From CAWDLX01 sp046728155 (lineage in GTDB: Bacteria; Actinomycetota; Actinomycetes; Mycobacteriales; Micromonosporaceae), in the NCBI GenBank assembly GCA_046728155.1, contig JBKPDY010000112.1:8464-72463 (forward strand): 64,000 nt of DNA, read 5' to 3'. The position numbers and the translations under genes are program-made. Position 1 is the stretch's first letter; every line of letters starts with the position of its first letter. The notes beneath the pieces are model-generated. The model was not told the origin of the DNA, searched no databases, and saw only the letters and a program-made list of their open reading frames with translations. Below are positions 28,801 to 37,235 of this stretch, piece by piece.

Positions 28801-30772
28801 CGGCGGTGGCCCCAGCGGTCAGCGCCAAGGCGGTACTCACGGTCGCGGTGAGGCCGGGCCGGGCCAGGCTCGTCGCGACGGCGTACAGACCGAGCAGACC
28901 GGCAGTACCCGACCTGATCAGGGCGTCTCGGCCCCGGCTCGCGTAGAGCGAGGTGGTGGTGGCCGCCGTCGAGGCGGCGACGGCCAGGAGCGACGCGGCC
29001 CACCACGGGAACGACCCGGTACCCGGTGCGGCGAGGAGGACCACGGCCCCACCCAGGACGGCCGCGTCGGTCCGCCACGCGGGGGGGGCGACAAGCACGC
29101 CGAAGAGCGCGAGCAGTACGGCCGAGAACGGCACCTGCCAGGCGGTGACGTGGGTCTGTTGGGCGTACCCGATCAGATCGCCCGCCCAGACATGAGGGGA
29201 TGTCGCGGCCACCAGTACTGCCACGGTCGTGCGGACGGTCTCGGCGAGTACCACCACGCCGGCGATGGCCGCCGCGACCAAGGCGCCCAGTTGGGGCCCC
29301 TGGCTGACCCGCGCTGGCAGGGCGTTCGTGGCGATCGCCATCACGGCCGCGAGCGCGGCCGTGATGATGAGCGTGTCGTCCGGCAGCGCCAGGTAATCGA
29401 CCCGGCTGATCGCCGCGATGACGGCGAGCGTGGCGGCTCCGCCGGCGATCACCCTGACGCGCCTGTCGCTCTGCAGCTGACCGGCGGCCATCCCGACCGC
29501 CGCGGCCAGCACAAGATCGAGCGCTGCCGGGACCGCGCCTCGGGCCGTACCGGCCCGCACCAGACCCTCGGTGGCCAGCACGACCGATGTCGCGAGGGTC
29601 AGCCCGAACATCAGCCACGCCAGCTCCCGCAGCATGCGGGGCCAGCCAAGACCGGTCGGTTGGTCCAGTGCTGACCTGGCTCGGGGACGGAGCCGTCCCG
29701 CGGCGAGGATCCGCAACTCGAGCCCGAAGATACCGACGGCACCGAGGTTGAACGCCGCTACCACGGCGAAGACGGCGGCGAATCCCTCCCGCCCGAAGTG
29801 GAAGTTCACGGCGAGCAGCGGCAGCAACGGCTGGACCGTGAGCAGCGCGGCGAACTGGGGGGCCCGCAGATGGGTCGCGAACCGGTACGCACCGGCGACC
29901 CCGGTCACGAGCGCGAACAGAATCGCCGCGTACAGAGGTGGATTCAGCGCCCGGACGCCGGCCAGGTCAGCTGTGTAGGCGGTGTAGCCGTCGAGCAGCA
30001 CGAGCAGAAGGCCGATGCTCGCGATCGTCTCGGCTGTCGCGAACAGCTTGCCGGTCAAGAGCAACGGCAAGCCGAGGAAGATCGTTGTCGCGACTCCGAG
30101 CACCGCCGCCCGCCCGCCGGACGCAGTCGTGTAATAGACCCCGGCGATCACGATCGCGGCGATACCGAGCAGGATCGCGCCGAGGGTCAGCTGAGTGTTC
30201 TGGGCCGACTGCGGCGAGGTCTCCACCAGATGGGTGGGCGAACGCGGCCCAGAGACCCGGACGGCCTGATGCGCAGCGGCGGGAGGTTCCACGGCCGGCC
30301 CCCGCGGCTGCCTCGGAAGCTGGGCATGGGTCGGCGACTCCGCCGTCGTCGGTCGGGTCACAATGAAGGGCCGCGTCGGTGTGATCGGCTCGAGCGCGGG
30401 TCCGGTCATGGCAGGGCGGCTTGGTTGGGTCGGGACTCGGGGTTGCTTCGAGGTCACGGGTTGACCCGGCGGCCCCGTGCCTCCGGTCGACTCGGTACCG
30501 GTGGGCCCCGCCGCCTGTTCGCCGACCAGACGTTGGGCGATCGTGGCCGTGAGCGTCCGGCGCTGCGCGAGCAACCGATCCCGCTGTCGGTCGATCGCGC
30601 GGCGGTCGGCGTCGAGCCGGCGGGTATCGTCGTCGAGCCCCGCGAGGGCCGTACGCACCCGCGCCAGTTGGGCCGCTTCGGGATCGTGCGGCCGGCCACA
30701 CCGGTGGCAGCCCGCGTCCTGGTCGGCGACCCCTCCGCATCTCGGGCACGGGTACGTGTCCACGACAGACAC
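25844..30772 (-). CDS. Giant polytopic membrane protein, SCO7613 family
   Basis: 1642 residues from a GTG. The N-terminal zinc ribbon (YPCPRCGG...GCHRCG) is followed by a short coiled coil (residues ~35-85, LDADRRAIDRQRDRLLAQRR), a Pro/Thr-rich linker to about 190, then roughly forty hydrophobic helices to the end. It corresponds to actinomycete proteins named after SCO7613 of Streptomyces. It has no recognised catalytic motif. A scaffold, flippase or lipid-handling role is only a guess. The strongly hydrophobic Ala/Val/Leu composition makes long spurious frames on the other strand. Contains TCCACTATGGA at 28311. Confidence 0.8.
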   Translation of the reverse strand: MSVVDTYPCPRCGGVADQDAGCHRCGRPHDPEAAQLARVRTALAGLDDDTRRLDADRRAIDRQRDRLLAQRRTLTATIAQRLVGEQAAGPTGTESTGGTGPPGQPVTSKQPRVPTQPSRPAMTGPALEPITPTRPFIVTRPTTAESPTHAQLPRQPRGPAVEPPAAAHQAVRVSGPRSPTHLVETSPQSAQNTQLTLGAILLGIAAIVIAGVYYTTASGGRAAVLGVATTIFLGLPLLLTGKLFATAETIASIGLLLVLLDGYTAYTADLAGVRALNPPLYAAILFALVTGVAGAYRFATHLRAPQFAALLTVQPLLPLLAVNFHFGREGFAAVFAVVAAFNLGAVGIFGLELRILAAGRLRPRARSALDQPTGLGWPRMLRELAWLMFGLTLATSVVLATEGLVRAGTARGAVPAALDLVLAAAVGMAAGQLQSDRRVRVIAGGAATLAVIAAISRVDYLALPDDTLIITAALAAVMAIATNALPARVSQGPQLGALVAAAIAGVVVLAETVRTTVAVLVAATSPHVWAGDLIGYAQQTHVTAWQVPFSAVLLALFGVLVAPPAWRTDAAVLGGAVVLLAAPGTGSFPWWAASLLAVAASTAATTTSLYASRGRDALIRSGTAGLLGLYAVATSLARPGLTATVSTALALTAGATAAIAVGWPDRFGAYRERVADAAFGAAAFTLPIAVATFAWLAGLPAGVVLPITMVTTALGVMGAAVSQVAARLPHTASAGAALAAAVATLLFGLLVPGREPVDVGVGVLIVTAALATTGSRIFEVGGGGIAEAVRTLPAAVSAAEDAFAGRPDRPDPAPRRRSIVDTSTLGAALSTAALIVALARLAAVVVPGIGLVTTEAMVLVTASAVLLLPERWRRGPRLGGVAIGGTVALVLAGIAVTEAVHAAMASGPFWSADLVTWTQRVAGWTPYGSQVPVGLLLAAGAFWALLPPPVGEDLGFVTLCVAALSLPATLGLHWWAPVLLAAGLGVVTGLGAALVPPGRPGALPATRRLVLAFLLGGYAVIVASARPASTGVVLGTFVAAGAAVALVGHLRRVAAIVPGTALAAGLAASSGAAATAAAAIGTSAPGVLAAALLLAALGIPVVLVVRAASFGGMPGIGVGIPSVITALAAAVALPAFRDAQTWAAAAALVAVTAVAADIPRESRRPTTPTPLEDLATSDDGDQRPRVPANRGAWVAVVTTVVPAAAIAAVASAPAWLTALAGPYRTLSDVWRGYGHAPVPSAAGGAVITLLLLAGVGAIGAASLGGRRFVLALVLPPLAAMAVVAPAAMATPAGTTSWVALGVAVVAGLGAALSPPALPAATHLLRGTAGIVCVVTGGAGLAGSLATRAGTLTALAVLAAAGATAAAVGRDPNARKVAWFVTAAAAFAFPVTALATADGQLRTGAFFVLAVCGALSGASWQLARFPKRRPEAAVVELTVAIGATFALLLSLSSPRHAAAVLTIWGLLLGVAALRRDRTPRLRQWLVRAALVAELFASWVLLYSVQVALPEAYTLPFAAIALLAGALELRNNNQLSSWLAYGPALVGGFAPSVALVLIGHDAVARWVTLFAVAVLTVIVGSSRGLRAPVMTGGVVVVIVAVAEMIRFLVRGQIAGALLVALAGGILVGFGARSEQRRRARREIG

Positions 30773-30876
30773 TGTCCCACACGGGTCGAGTAGGACCGCC
30801 CGGTCAATAGGGCCACCCTACAAGCGTTTCCGACACGATAGGGTGCTTCTGCTTACACCAGGATCAGGCACCAGGG

Positions 30877-32325
30877 TCAGGCGCCGGGGCGACCCATACC
30901 GCGGTACTGCCAGCCGGCCGCCGTCCACAAGGGCTGGTCGAGGCAGTTGAGACCGTCGATGACCCGCCGACCGGCCACCAGTTCGCCCAGCGCGACCGGG
31001 TCGGCGTAGCGGAACTCCTCCCACGCGGTCAGCACGCAGACCAGATCCGCGCCGGAGACCACGTCGGTCATGCTCGATCCGTACGCCACCTCTGGCAGGG
31101 TCTGCTCGGCGTTGGCCATGCCTTGCGGGTCGTACAGGCTCACGGCGGCGCCGGTACGGACGAGCATGCGCGCGACGGCGAGCGCGGGCGAATCGCGGAC
31201 GTCATCCGTGCCCGGCTTGAACGTGGCCCCGAGCACGGCGATGCGCAGGCTACTCAGGTCGGGGCCGGCCGGCCCATACGGGCGACCGAGCAGATCGGCG
31301 GCGAGTTGCACCACGCGACTGCGACGCCGTTGGTTGATCAGGTCGACTTCGTGCAGGAAACGCAGCGCCTCCCCGGCGCCGATCTCCTGCGCCCGGGCCT
31401 GAAACGCCCGGATGTCCTTGGGCAGGCACGCTCCACCGAAACCGATCCCGGCGCGGAGGAACTTCTTGCCGATCCGGTCGTCGTAGCCGATCGCCCGGGC
31501 GAGCTGGCTCACATCGGCCCCCGATGCCTCGCACACCTCGGCCATCGCATTGATGAACGAGATCTTCGTGGCCAGGAACGCGTTCGCGGCCGCCTTCACC
31601 AGTTCGGCCGTGGCGAAGTCGGTGACGACGACCGGTACCTCCCGGTCCTCGTTCATGGCCAGGTCGAAGACCCCCTTGTGCGCGGCGAAGAGCATCGAAT
31701 GCGCCCACGCGCTCTTGACCCCCAGGACCAGGCGATTGGGGCGTAGTACGTCTTCGACGGCGAAGCCCTCCTGAAGAAACTCGGGGCTCCAGGCGACCTC
31801 GATGCCGAGCTCGGCCGGTGCGTATTTGGAGACGAGCTGCTCGACCCATTCGGCCGTGCCGACCGGCACTGTCGACTTGCCGACGATGAGCGCCTTGCGC
31901 CGCAGCAGCGGGGCGAGTGAGCTGACCGCCGTCTCCACATAACTCAGGTCGGCGCCCATGCCGTCGTGCCGCTGCGGGGTGCCGACGCAGATGAAGTGGA
32001 CATCTCCGAACTCCGCCACCTGGCGATAGTCCGTCGTGAACCGCAACCGACCCGATGCCACACTGCGACGCAGCATGTCGTCGAGCCCCGGTTCATGGAT
32101 CGGCACCTCGCCGGCCGCGAGTTTGGCGATCTTCGTCTCGTCGACATCGAAGCCCAGAACGTCATAACCAAGTTCTGCGAAGCAGATCGCGTACGTCGAG
32201 CCGAGGTAGCCGGTGCCCAGGAAGGTCAGCCGGGGTCGTTGCGCGCCGGACGGGATCGAGACTGAGGTCGGCTGCTGTGCGTGCGGCGGCGGGTAGGCCT
32301 GCGTGGGGGAGTAGGGAAAACTCAC
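30877..32325 (-). CDS. ugd: UDP-glucose 6-dehydrogenase
   Basis: 482 residues. Oxidises UDP-glucose to UDP-glucuronate in two NAD+-dependent steps. The Rossmann loop FLGTGYLGSTYA starts near residue 35 after a Pro/Gln-rich tail. Other landmarks are HEPGLDDML, FICVGTPQ, STVPVGTAEW, SPEFLQEGFAVEDVLRPNR, the catalytic Cys in GFGGACLPKD, and GATFKPGTDDVRDSP. The extended N terminus (about 28 residues) is unusual but common in actinomycetes. The product feeds exopolysaccharide or glycosylated metabolites. Divergent from the acyl-CoA dehydrogenase. Confidence 0.93.
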   Translation of the reverse strand: MSFPYSPTQAYPPPHAQQPTSVSIPSGAQRPRLTFLGTGYLGSTYAICFAELGYDVLGFDVDETKIAKLAAGEVPIHEPGLDDMLRRSVASGRLRFTTDYRQVAEFGDVHFICVGTPQRHDGMGADLSYVETAVSSLAPLLRRKALIVGKSTVPVGTAEWVEQLVSKYAPAELGIEVAWSPEFLQEGFAVEDVLRPNRLVLGVKSAWAHSMLFAAHKGVFDLAMNEDREVPVVVTDFATAELVKAAANAFLATKISFINAMAEVCEASGADVSQLARAIGYDDRIGKKFLRAGIGFGGACLPKDIRAFQARAQEIGAGEALRFLHEVDLINQRRRSRVVQLAADLLGRPYGPAGPDLSSLRIAVLGATFKPGTDDVRDSPALAVARMLVRTGAAVSLYDPQGMANAEQTLPEVAYGSSMTDVVSGADLVCVLTAWEEFRYADPVALGELVAGRRVIDGLNCLDQPLWTAAGWQYRGMGRPGA

Positions 32326-32528
32326 GCGTGTCTCCGCTCGTCGCGCGTCATGAAATCACCGGCACCCCGAGCCGTACTGGCCGCCGGAGCGTTCGCATCG
32401 GTCGTACGCCGGGCTGCAGAGTACTCGGCGAGGATAGTGGTTGCCACGAGATCACGGTATGCGACCCCGCACCAGACCTGCCGCTTCAATGCCGCTACCC
32501 TCCGGTAACAACGCGAAGAGGGAGCGGC

Positions 32529-33689
32529 ATGGCGTTCGACGTGTACGAACTTCCCGAGGAGCACCGGGCGATCCGGGCCGCGGTACGAGCAGTCTGTGAG
32601 GGCAAGGTGGCGCCCAACGCCGCGGCGGCCGACGAGACCGGTGAGTTTCCCCGCGCTTCGTACGAGGCGCTGCGCGCGTCGGATTTTCACGCCCCGCACA
32701 TTCCGGCGGAGTACGGCGGGGCGGGCGCCGACGCCCTCGCCACAGCGATCGTGATCGAGGAGGTGGCGCGCGTATGCGCCTCGTCCTCGCTCATCCCGGC
32801 CGTGAACAAGCTGGGCACTGTTCCGCTGCTGTTGGCCGGATCACCTGACCTTAAGCGGCGTTACCTCGAGCCGGTTGCCCGCGGTGATGCGATGTTCTCG
32901 TACTGTCTCTCGGAAGCCGAGGCGGGCAGCGATGCCGCGTCGATGACGACCCGCGCCGAACGCGACGACGACGGTTACATCCTCAACGGCGCCAAGCGAT
33001 GGATCACCAATGCCGGGATCTCGGACTTCTACACGGTATTCGCCGTCACACCCGGTGGTGAAGCCGCTAGGCGCGCCATCTCCGCCTTCGTCGTGGAGCG
33101 ATCCGACCCCGGGGTCGGCTTCGGTGCCCCGGAGCGCAAGCTCGGCATCAAGGGCTCTCCCACGCGCGAGGTGTACCTCGACAACGTCCGGGTCGGACGA
33201 GATCGGCTCATCGGGGAAGAAGGCACCGGTTTCGCCACCGCGATGCGCACTCTCGACCACACACGCGTGACGATCGCCGCCCAGGCCGTGGGTATCGCGC
33301 AGGGCGCACTCGATTTCGCCATCGGGTATGTGACCCAGCGGCGGCAGTTCGGCCGGCCGGTCGCCGATTTCCAGGGGGTCCAGTTCATGCTCGCCGACAT
33401 GGGAATGCGTCTGGAGGCCGCACGCCAGCTCACCTACGCCGCGGCGGCCCGGTCCGAGCGCGATGAGTCTGACCTCGGCTTCTTCGGCGCGGCGGCGAAG
33501 TGCTTCGCGTCGGACACCGCGATGCAGGTGACAACGGACGCGGTGCAGCTGCTCGGTGGGTACGGCTATACCCACGACTACCCGGTCGAACGGATGATGC
33601 GCGACGCCAAGATCACCCAGATCTACGAAGGGACGAACCAGGTACAGCGCATCGTCATGGCGCGCCACCTCCTGAAGCACGCGGTGTGA
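32529..33689 (+). CDS. Acyl-CoA dehydrogenase (FadE25-like)
   Basis: 386 residues, full length. An FAD enzyme introducing the 2,3-double bond of acyl-CoA. It has YCLSEAEAGSDAASM (FAD-binding), RWITNAGISDFYTVFA, GIKGSPTREV, and the C-terminal catalytic-Glu region with QLLGGYGYTHDYPVERMMRDAKITQIYEGTNQ (split across about residues 335-370). In mycobacteria a fadE25 gene lies beside purE/purK, and the same association is seen here across ugd and the large membrane gene. The ATG at 32529 has GGAGCGGC upstream; a much longer in-frame extension is spurious. Confidence 0.93.
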   Translation: MAFDVYELPEEHRAIRAAVRAVCEGKVAPNAAAADETGEFPRASYEALRASDFHAPHIPAEYGGAGADALATAIVIEEVARVCASSSLIPAVNKLGTVPLLLAGSPDLKRRYLEPVARGDAMFSYCLSEAEAGSDAASMTTRAERDDDGYILNGAKRWITNAGISDFYTVFAVTPGGEAARRAISAFVVERSDPGVGFGAPERKLGIKGSPTREVYLDNVRVGRDRLIGEEGTGFATAMRTLDHTRVTIAAQAVGIAQGALDFAIGYVTQRRQFGRPVADFQGVQFMLADMGMRLEAARQLTYAAAARSERDESDLGFFGAAAKCFASDTAMQVTTDAVQLLGGYGYTHDYPVERMMRDAKITQIYEGTNQVQRIVMARHLLKHAV

Positions 33690-33722
33690 CGGGCCGGATT
33701 CCTCGGACAGTACGATCGGGCT

Positions 33723-34304
33723 ATGACCGCCCAGCCGGCCTCGAGGTCGACCCGAGTGGGCCCGGACCCCGCGCGCCAGCGCCTCGCCAACTACACGATC
33801 GAGGACGTGTTGGCCCTACCGGACGATGCCCCACGCGTGGAGCTTCGCGATGGAGTGATGCTCGTGGTTCCGTCACCGACCGTCGGGCACCAGAACATCG
33901 CGAACCTGGTATGGATGTGGCTACGCGAGCGGGCACCGCGCGACTACTTCGCGACGACGGCGGTCGGTGTACTTGTTGGGAACTCGGACACGTTCGAACC
34001 TGATGTCCTGCTGCTTCGTTCACGTCCATCGATGGATAGCCATTTCGTAACGGCAGAGCAGGTGCTACTGGCGGTAGAGGTCGTCTCGCCGGGTACGAGG
34101 CGGCGGGACCGATTCGAGAAGCCCGCGGACTACGCCGCGATGGGCATCCCGTTCTATTGGCGGATCGAGCAGAGTCCCATTCACATCTACGCCTACGAGC
34201 TGGGTCCGGCCGATACGTACGAGCTCGTGGACGACTCGGCCACCGAGATCGCCTTGCCGAGACCGTTCGAACTGAGGTTGGCGGTCGCGGAGATCACCCC
34301 GTAG
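33723..34304 (+). CDS. Uma2-family PD-(D/E)XK endonuclease-like protein
   Basis: 193 residues. Uma2/DUF820 proteins are a widespread family with a restriction-endonuclease fold. Here the core is EPDVLLL (Asp) and LAVEVVSPGTRRRDRFEK (Glu-x-Val, then Lys of the E-x-K type), preceded by VELRDGVMLVVPSP and followed by DYAAMGIPFYWRIE. The role in cells is unsettled; many copies per genome are typical. It starts 33 bases after the acyl-CoA dehydrogenase. Contains the 12-bp palindrome TCCATCGATGGA at 34025. Confidence 0.88.
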   Translation: MTAQPASRSTRVGPDPARQRLANYTIEDVLALPDDAPRVELRDGVMLVVPSPTVGHQNIANLVWMWLRERAPRDYFATTAVGVLVGNSDTFEPDVLLLRSRPSMDSHFVTAEQVLLAVEVVSPGTRRRDRFEKPADYAAMGIPFYWRIEQSPIHIYAYELGPADTYELVDDSATEIALPRPFELRLAVAEITP

Positions 34305-34411
34305 CATCGTCGACCTACCGGGAACCCGGCGCACTATCGCCCTTGAGGCATCGAACGCGACTCGACCCGTCGTTTCCGACAAGGAATCCCCGATCTGAGG
34401 GTGCCGTTCGA

Positions 34412-35035
34412 TTACGGTGTGGGCTGATCCGGTGGAGGTGGGACGGGTTCGCGCTCGATCCGATTGGGGGTGTAGACCGCCTGCACCGGCTCCGGCCTCG
34501 TGTCGGGCTCGGTCGGGTACGACGAGCCGTACGTGGGCGTGACAAGTGTCGGTGGCTCGCTGTACGACGGAGCGGCCGTTCCAGGCGCTTGCTGGTAACC
34601 CGGCGCCGCGTCATAGGGCAGTCCCGACTCGCCCGGCCCGGCCCACCGGCGCCGGCTGAAGACGGTGGCGAAGAGCGGGACCGCGAGCAGCAGCGTGCCG
34701 GCGCCGACCGGCTGGAGCAGCACGTGCTTCACCCCGAACAGGCCGAAGTCGAGCGCTTTGGCGAAACTGGCTGCGTTGAGGAACGCCCAGATCGTCGCGC
34801 CGAGGTAGAGCAGCGCGGCCACGACCGGGCCGAGCGGCGAAAGTCGGGCCATGACCAGCACCGCATAGAGCGCACCGGCGACGAGGCCGGACCCGAGGCC
34901 GATCGCGGCGGCGGTCCAGTTGATGTCGGTGGAGGTGATGTGCGCGGCGTCCAGTTTGACCGCCGCGAGGCCGGCGGCTATGTAGGTCAGCGGCGCCAAG
35001 ATGATCGACAGCACAACACTCAGGAGGTGGCGCAT
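34412..35035 (-). CDS. Four-helix membrane protein with Pro-rich tail
   Basis: 207 residues. Four hydrophobic segments occupy residues 1-127 (LLSVVLSIILAPLTYIAAGL; IGLGSGLVAGALYAVLVMA; LSPLGPVVAALLYLGATIW; VGAGTLLLAVPLFATVF), followed by a 75-residue Pro/Tyr/Thr-rich cytoplasmic tail. I do not recognise a named family. It is divergent from acetoacetyl-CoA synthetase, sharing about 220 bases that include the diverged start-codon cassette. Confidence 0.7.
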   Translation of the reverse strand: MRHLLSVVLSIILAPLTYIAAGLAAVKLDAAHITSTDINWTAAAIGLGSGLVAGALYAVLVMARLSPLGPVVAALLYLGATIWAFLNAASFAKALDFGLFGVKHVLLQPVGAGTLLLAVPLFATVFSRRRWAGPGESGLPYDAAPGYQQAPGTAAPSYSEPPTLVTPTYGSSYPTEPDTRPEPVQAVYTPNRIEREPVPPPPDQPTP

Positions 35036-35182
35036 CGAAGCTCACTTTCCGCGGGCCGAGAGGGCATCGACTTCGCACCGTAGCGTGCCAGCCGCCAGCG
35101 CGCGACCTGCCGGGTCGTCCGAGCTGGGCAGGCGACCGGCCGACCATGCAGGATGGGCGCCAGAAGTGGGAGGAGTTGCTGG

Positions 35183-35262
35183 GTGAACGAGCCGATAATG
35201 AGTGCGCCCCGCGGGGCCGCTGGGTGGGAGCAGGGCAGCGAGCGCGGAGGAGAGCGACGTTG
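35183..35262 (+). repeat. Diverged start-codon cassette before acetoacetyl-CoA synthetase
   Basis: 77 bases from GTG (35183) to the TTG start at 35260. GTGAACGAGCCGATA and AGCGAGCGCGGAGGAGAGCGAC align with the cassettes at 39557 and 59250. It encodes a 26-residue peptide (VNEPIMSAPRGAAGWEQG, then SERGGERR) whose TGA overlaps the TTG (TTGA). GGGAGGAG precedes its own GTG. Confidence 0.7.
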
Positions 35263-37233
35263 ACCGTCGGAGACCTGCTCTGGGTTCCGCCGTCCGACAT
35301 TCTCAACCGGGCCCGTATGGGCGATTTCATGCGGTTTGTGGCCCGTACCCGCGGACTGGACCTCGACACGTACGAGCAGTTGTGGCAGTGGTCGGTGACC
35401 GACCTTGCCGGCTTCTGGGCGGCGATCTGGGAGTACTTCGGGGTTATTGGCCACACGCCGGCGACGGCGGTGCTCCCCGACGCGCACATGCCGGGCGCCC
35501 GGTGGTTTCCCGGTACCTCGCTGAACTACGCCGAGCATGTCCTGCGGATGCCTGGGCTCGGCCCGGACGACCCGGCCGTCCTGGCGTACTCCCAGAGCCG
35601 GCCCGACCGTGTCGTGACTGCTGGCGCGCTGCGCGAGGAGGTCCGGCGCGTCCGCTTTGGCCTGCGCCGACTCGGGGTCGGACCAGGCGACCGGGTGGCG
35701 GCGTACCTGCCCAACATCCCGGAGACGTTGGTGCTGATGCTCGCCACGGCCAGTCTCGGGGCGATCTTTTCCAGCTGCGCCCCGGAGTTCGGTACCCGGT
35801 CGGTGGTCGATCGGTGGCGGCAGATCGAGCCGGTGTTGCTGGTCGCGGTGGATGGTTACCGGTACGGCGACCGACGGGTGGACCGACGGGCGGAGGTAGG
35901 CGAGATCCGGGCCGCCCTGCCGTCACTACGCCACGTCGTGTCGCTGTCCTATCTCGAGCCGCAATCATCTATTATGGACAGTCTGGAGTGGACAGAGCTG
36001 GCCGCCGCGACCGAGGCGCCGCTCGAATTCGCCCCCGTGCCGTTCGACCACCCTCTGTACATCCTCTACTCCTCCGGGACGACCGGTCTGCCCAAGCCGA
36101 TCGTTCACGGGCATGGCGGAATCCTCCTGGAGCACCTCAAGTCGCTGGGACTGCATTGCGATCTCGGCCCGGGCGACCGGTTCTTCTGGTTCAGCACCAC
36201 CGGATGGATGATGTGGAACTTCCTCGTCTCCGGTCCGGCGGTCGGAGCCGCTGTCGTTCTGTACGACGGCAACCCGGGCCACCCCGACCTCGGTGAGCTC
36301 TGGCGGGTAGCCGAGCGGTCCGGCATGACGTACTTCGGCACGTCGGCACCGTTTCTGCTGGCGTGTCGCAAGGCCGGGACCGTACCCGCTGAGATAGCTG
36401 ACCTGTCCCGGCTCCGGGCGCTGGGCTCAACCGGCGCGCCGTTGCCTGTCGAGGGCTTCGTCTGGGTGTACGAAGCGGTCAGCGAGACTGCGCAACTGCA
36501 GTCCGTCTCCGGGGGAACCGATGTCTGTACCGGATTCGTCGGCGGCGCGCCCCTCTTGCCGGTCACTGTTGGCGAGATCGCCTGCCGTTGCCTGGGCGCG
36601 AAGGTCGAGGCGTACGACCCGGCGGGACACCCCGTGATCGGTACCGTCGGCGAACTGGTCATCACCGCGCCTATGCCTTCGATGCCGGTCGGTTTCTGGG
36701 GGGACACCGACGGGTCGCGATACCGCGAGGCGTACTTCGATGTCTACCCTGGGGTCTGGCGCCATGGTGACTGGATCACCATCACCGACCGCGGGACGTG
36801 CATCATCACCGGGCGGTCGGACGCCACGCTCAACCGAGGTGGCGTACGACTCGGCACGAGCGAGTTCTACTCCGTGGTCGAAGGGCTTAACGAGGTGGTC
36901 GACTCGCTCGTCGTGCACATCGAGGGCGCCGACGGGGGAGCCGGCGAGCTACTTCTCTTCGTCGTCCTCGCCGACGGCGTCGTGCTCGACCACGCATTGC
37001 GCTCCCGGATCGCCGGAGAGCTGCGTACGGCGCTCTCGCCGCGCCATGTGCCGGACGAGATCTACCAGGTCGCCGCCGTGCCACGGACACTTTCGAACAA
37101 GAAGCTCGAGGTGCCCGTCAAGCGGATCCTCACCGGAACGCCGGTCGATGCCGCCGCAGCCAAGGGCGCGCTGGCCAACCCCGAATCGCTCGCCGCCTTC
37201 GAGTCCCTTGCCGCCGCCCGTACCGGCAGCTGA
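35260..37233 (+). CDS. acsA: Acetoacetyl-CoA synthetase
   Basis: 657 residues. AMP-forming ligase that activates acetoacetate. The TTG at 35260 is chosen because GGAGGAG is 9 bases upstream and it gives the family N terminus (TVGDLLWVPPSDIL). Motifs: ARWFPGTSLNYAEHVL, the P-loop YSSGTTGLPKPIVHGHGG, WFSTTGWMMWNF, STGAPLPVEGF, GVWRHGDW, and the C-terminal hinge/lysine region with GRSDATLNRGGVRLGTSE and NKKLEVPVKR. It is convergent with, and two bases from, the TIGR03089 gene. Confidence 0.93.
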   Translation: MTVGDLLWVPPSDILNRARMGDFMRFVARTRGLDLDTYEQLWQWSVTDLAGFWAAIWEYFGVIGHTPATAVLPDAHMPGARWFPGTSLNYAEHVLRMPGLGPDDPAVLAYSQSRPDRVVTAGALREEVRRVRFGLRRLGVGPGDRVAAYLPNIPETLVLMLATASLGAIFSSCAPEFGTRSVVDRWRQIEPVLLVAVDGYRYGDRRVDRRAEVGEIRAALPSLRHVVSLSYLEPQSSIMDSLEWTELAAATEAPLEFAPVPFDHPLYILYSSGTTGLPKPIVHGHGGILLEHLKSLGLHCDLGPGDRFFWFSTTGWMMWNFLVSGPAVGAAVVLYDGNPGHPDLGELWRVAERSGMTYFGTSAPFLLACRKAGTVPAEIADLSRLRALGSTGAPLPVEGFVWVYEAVSETAQLQSVSGGTDVCTGFVGGAPLLPVTVGEIACRCLGAKVEAYDPAGHPVIGTVGELVITAPMPSMPVGFWGDTDGSRYREAYFDVYPGVWRHGDWITITDRGTCIITGRSDATLNRGGVRLGTSEFYSVVEGLNEVVDSLVVHIEGADGGAGELLLFVVLADGVVLDHALRSRIAGELRTALSPRHVPDEIYQVAAVPRTLSNKKLEVPVKRILTGTPVDAAAAKGALANPESLAAFESLAAARTGS

Positions 37234-37235
37234 GT

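Noticed and set aside
34025..34036. The 12-bp palindrome TCCATCGATGGA inside the Uma2 gene
   Set aside because: Its central spacing differs by one base from the TCCANNNTGGA family, so I did not count it there. As a single site it may be chance.
35146..35259. A longer N terminus for acetoacetyl-CoA synthetase
   Set aside because: The extra 38 codons run out of the family consensus, overlap the start-codon cassette in another frame, and the TTG at 35260 has a good ribosome site.
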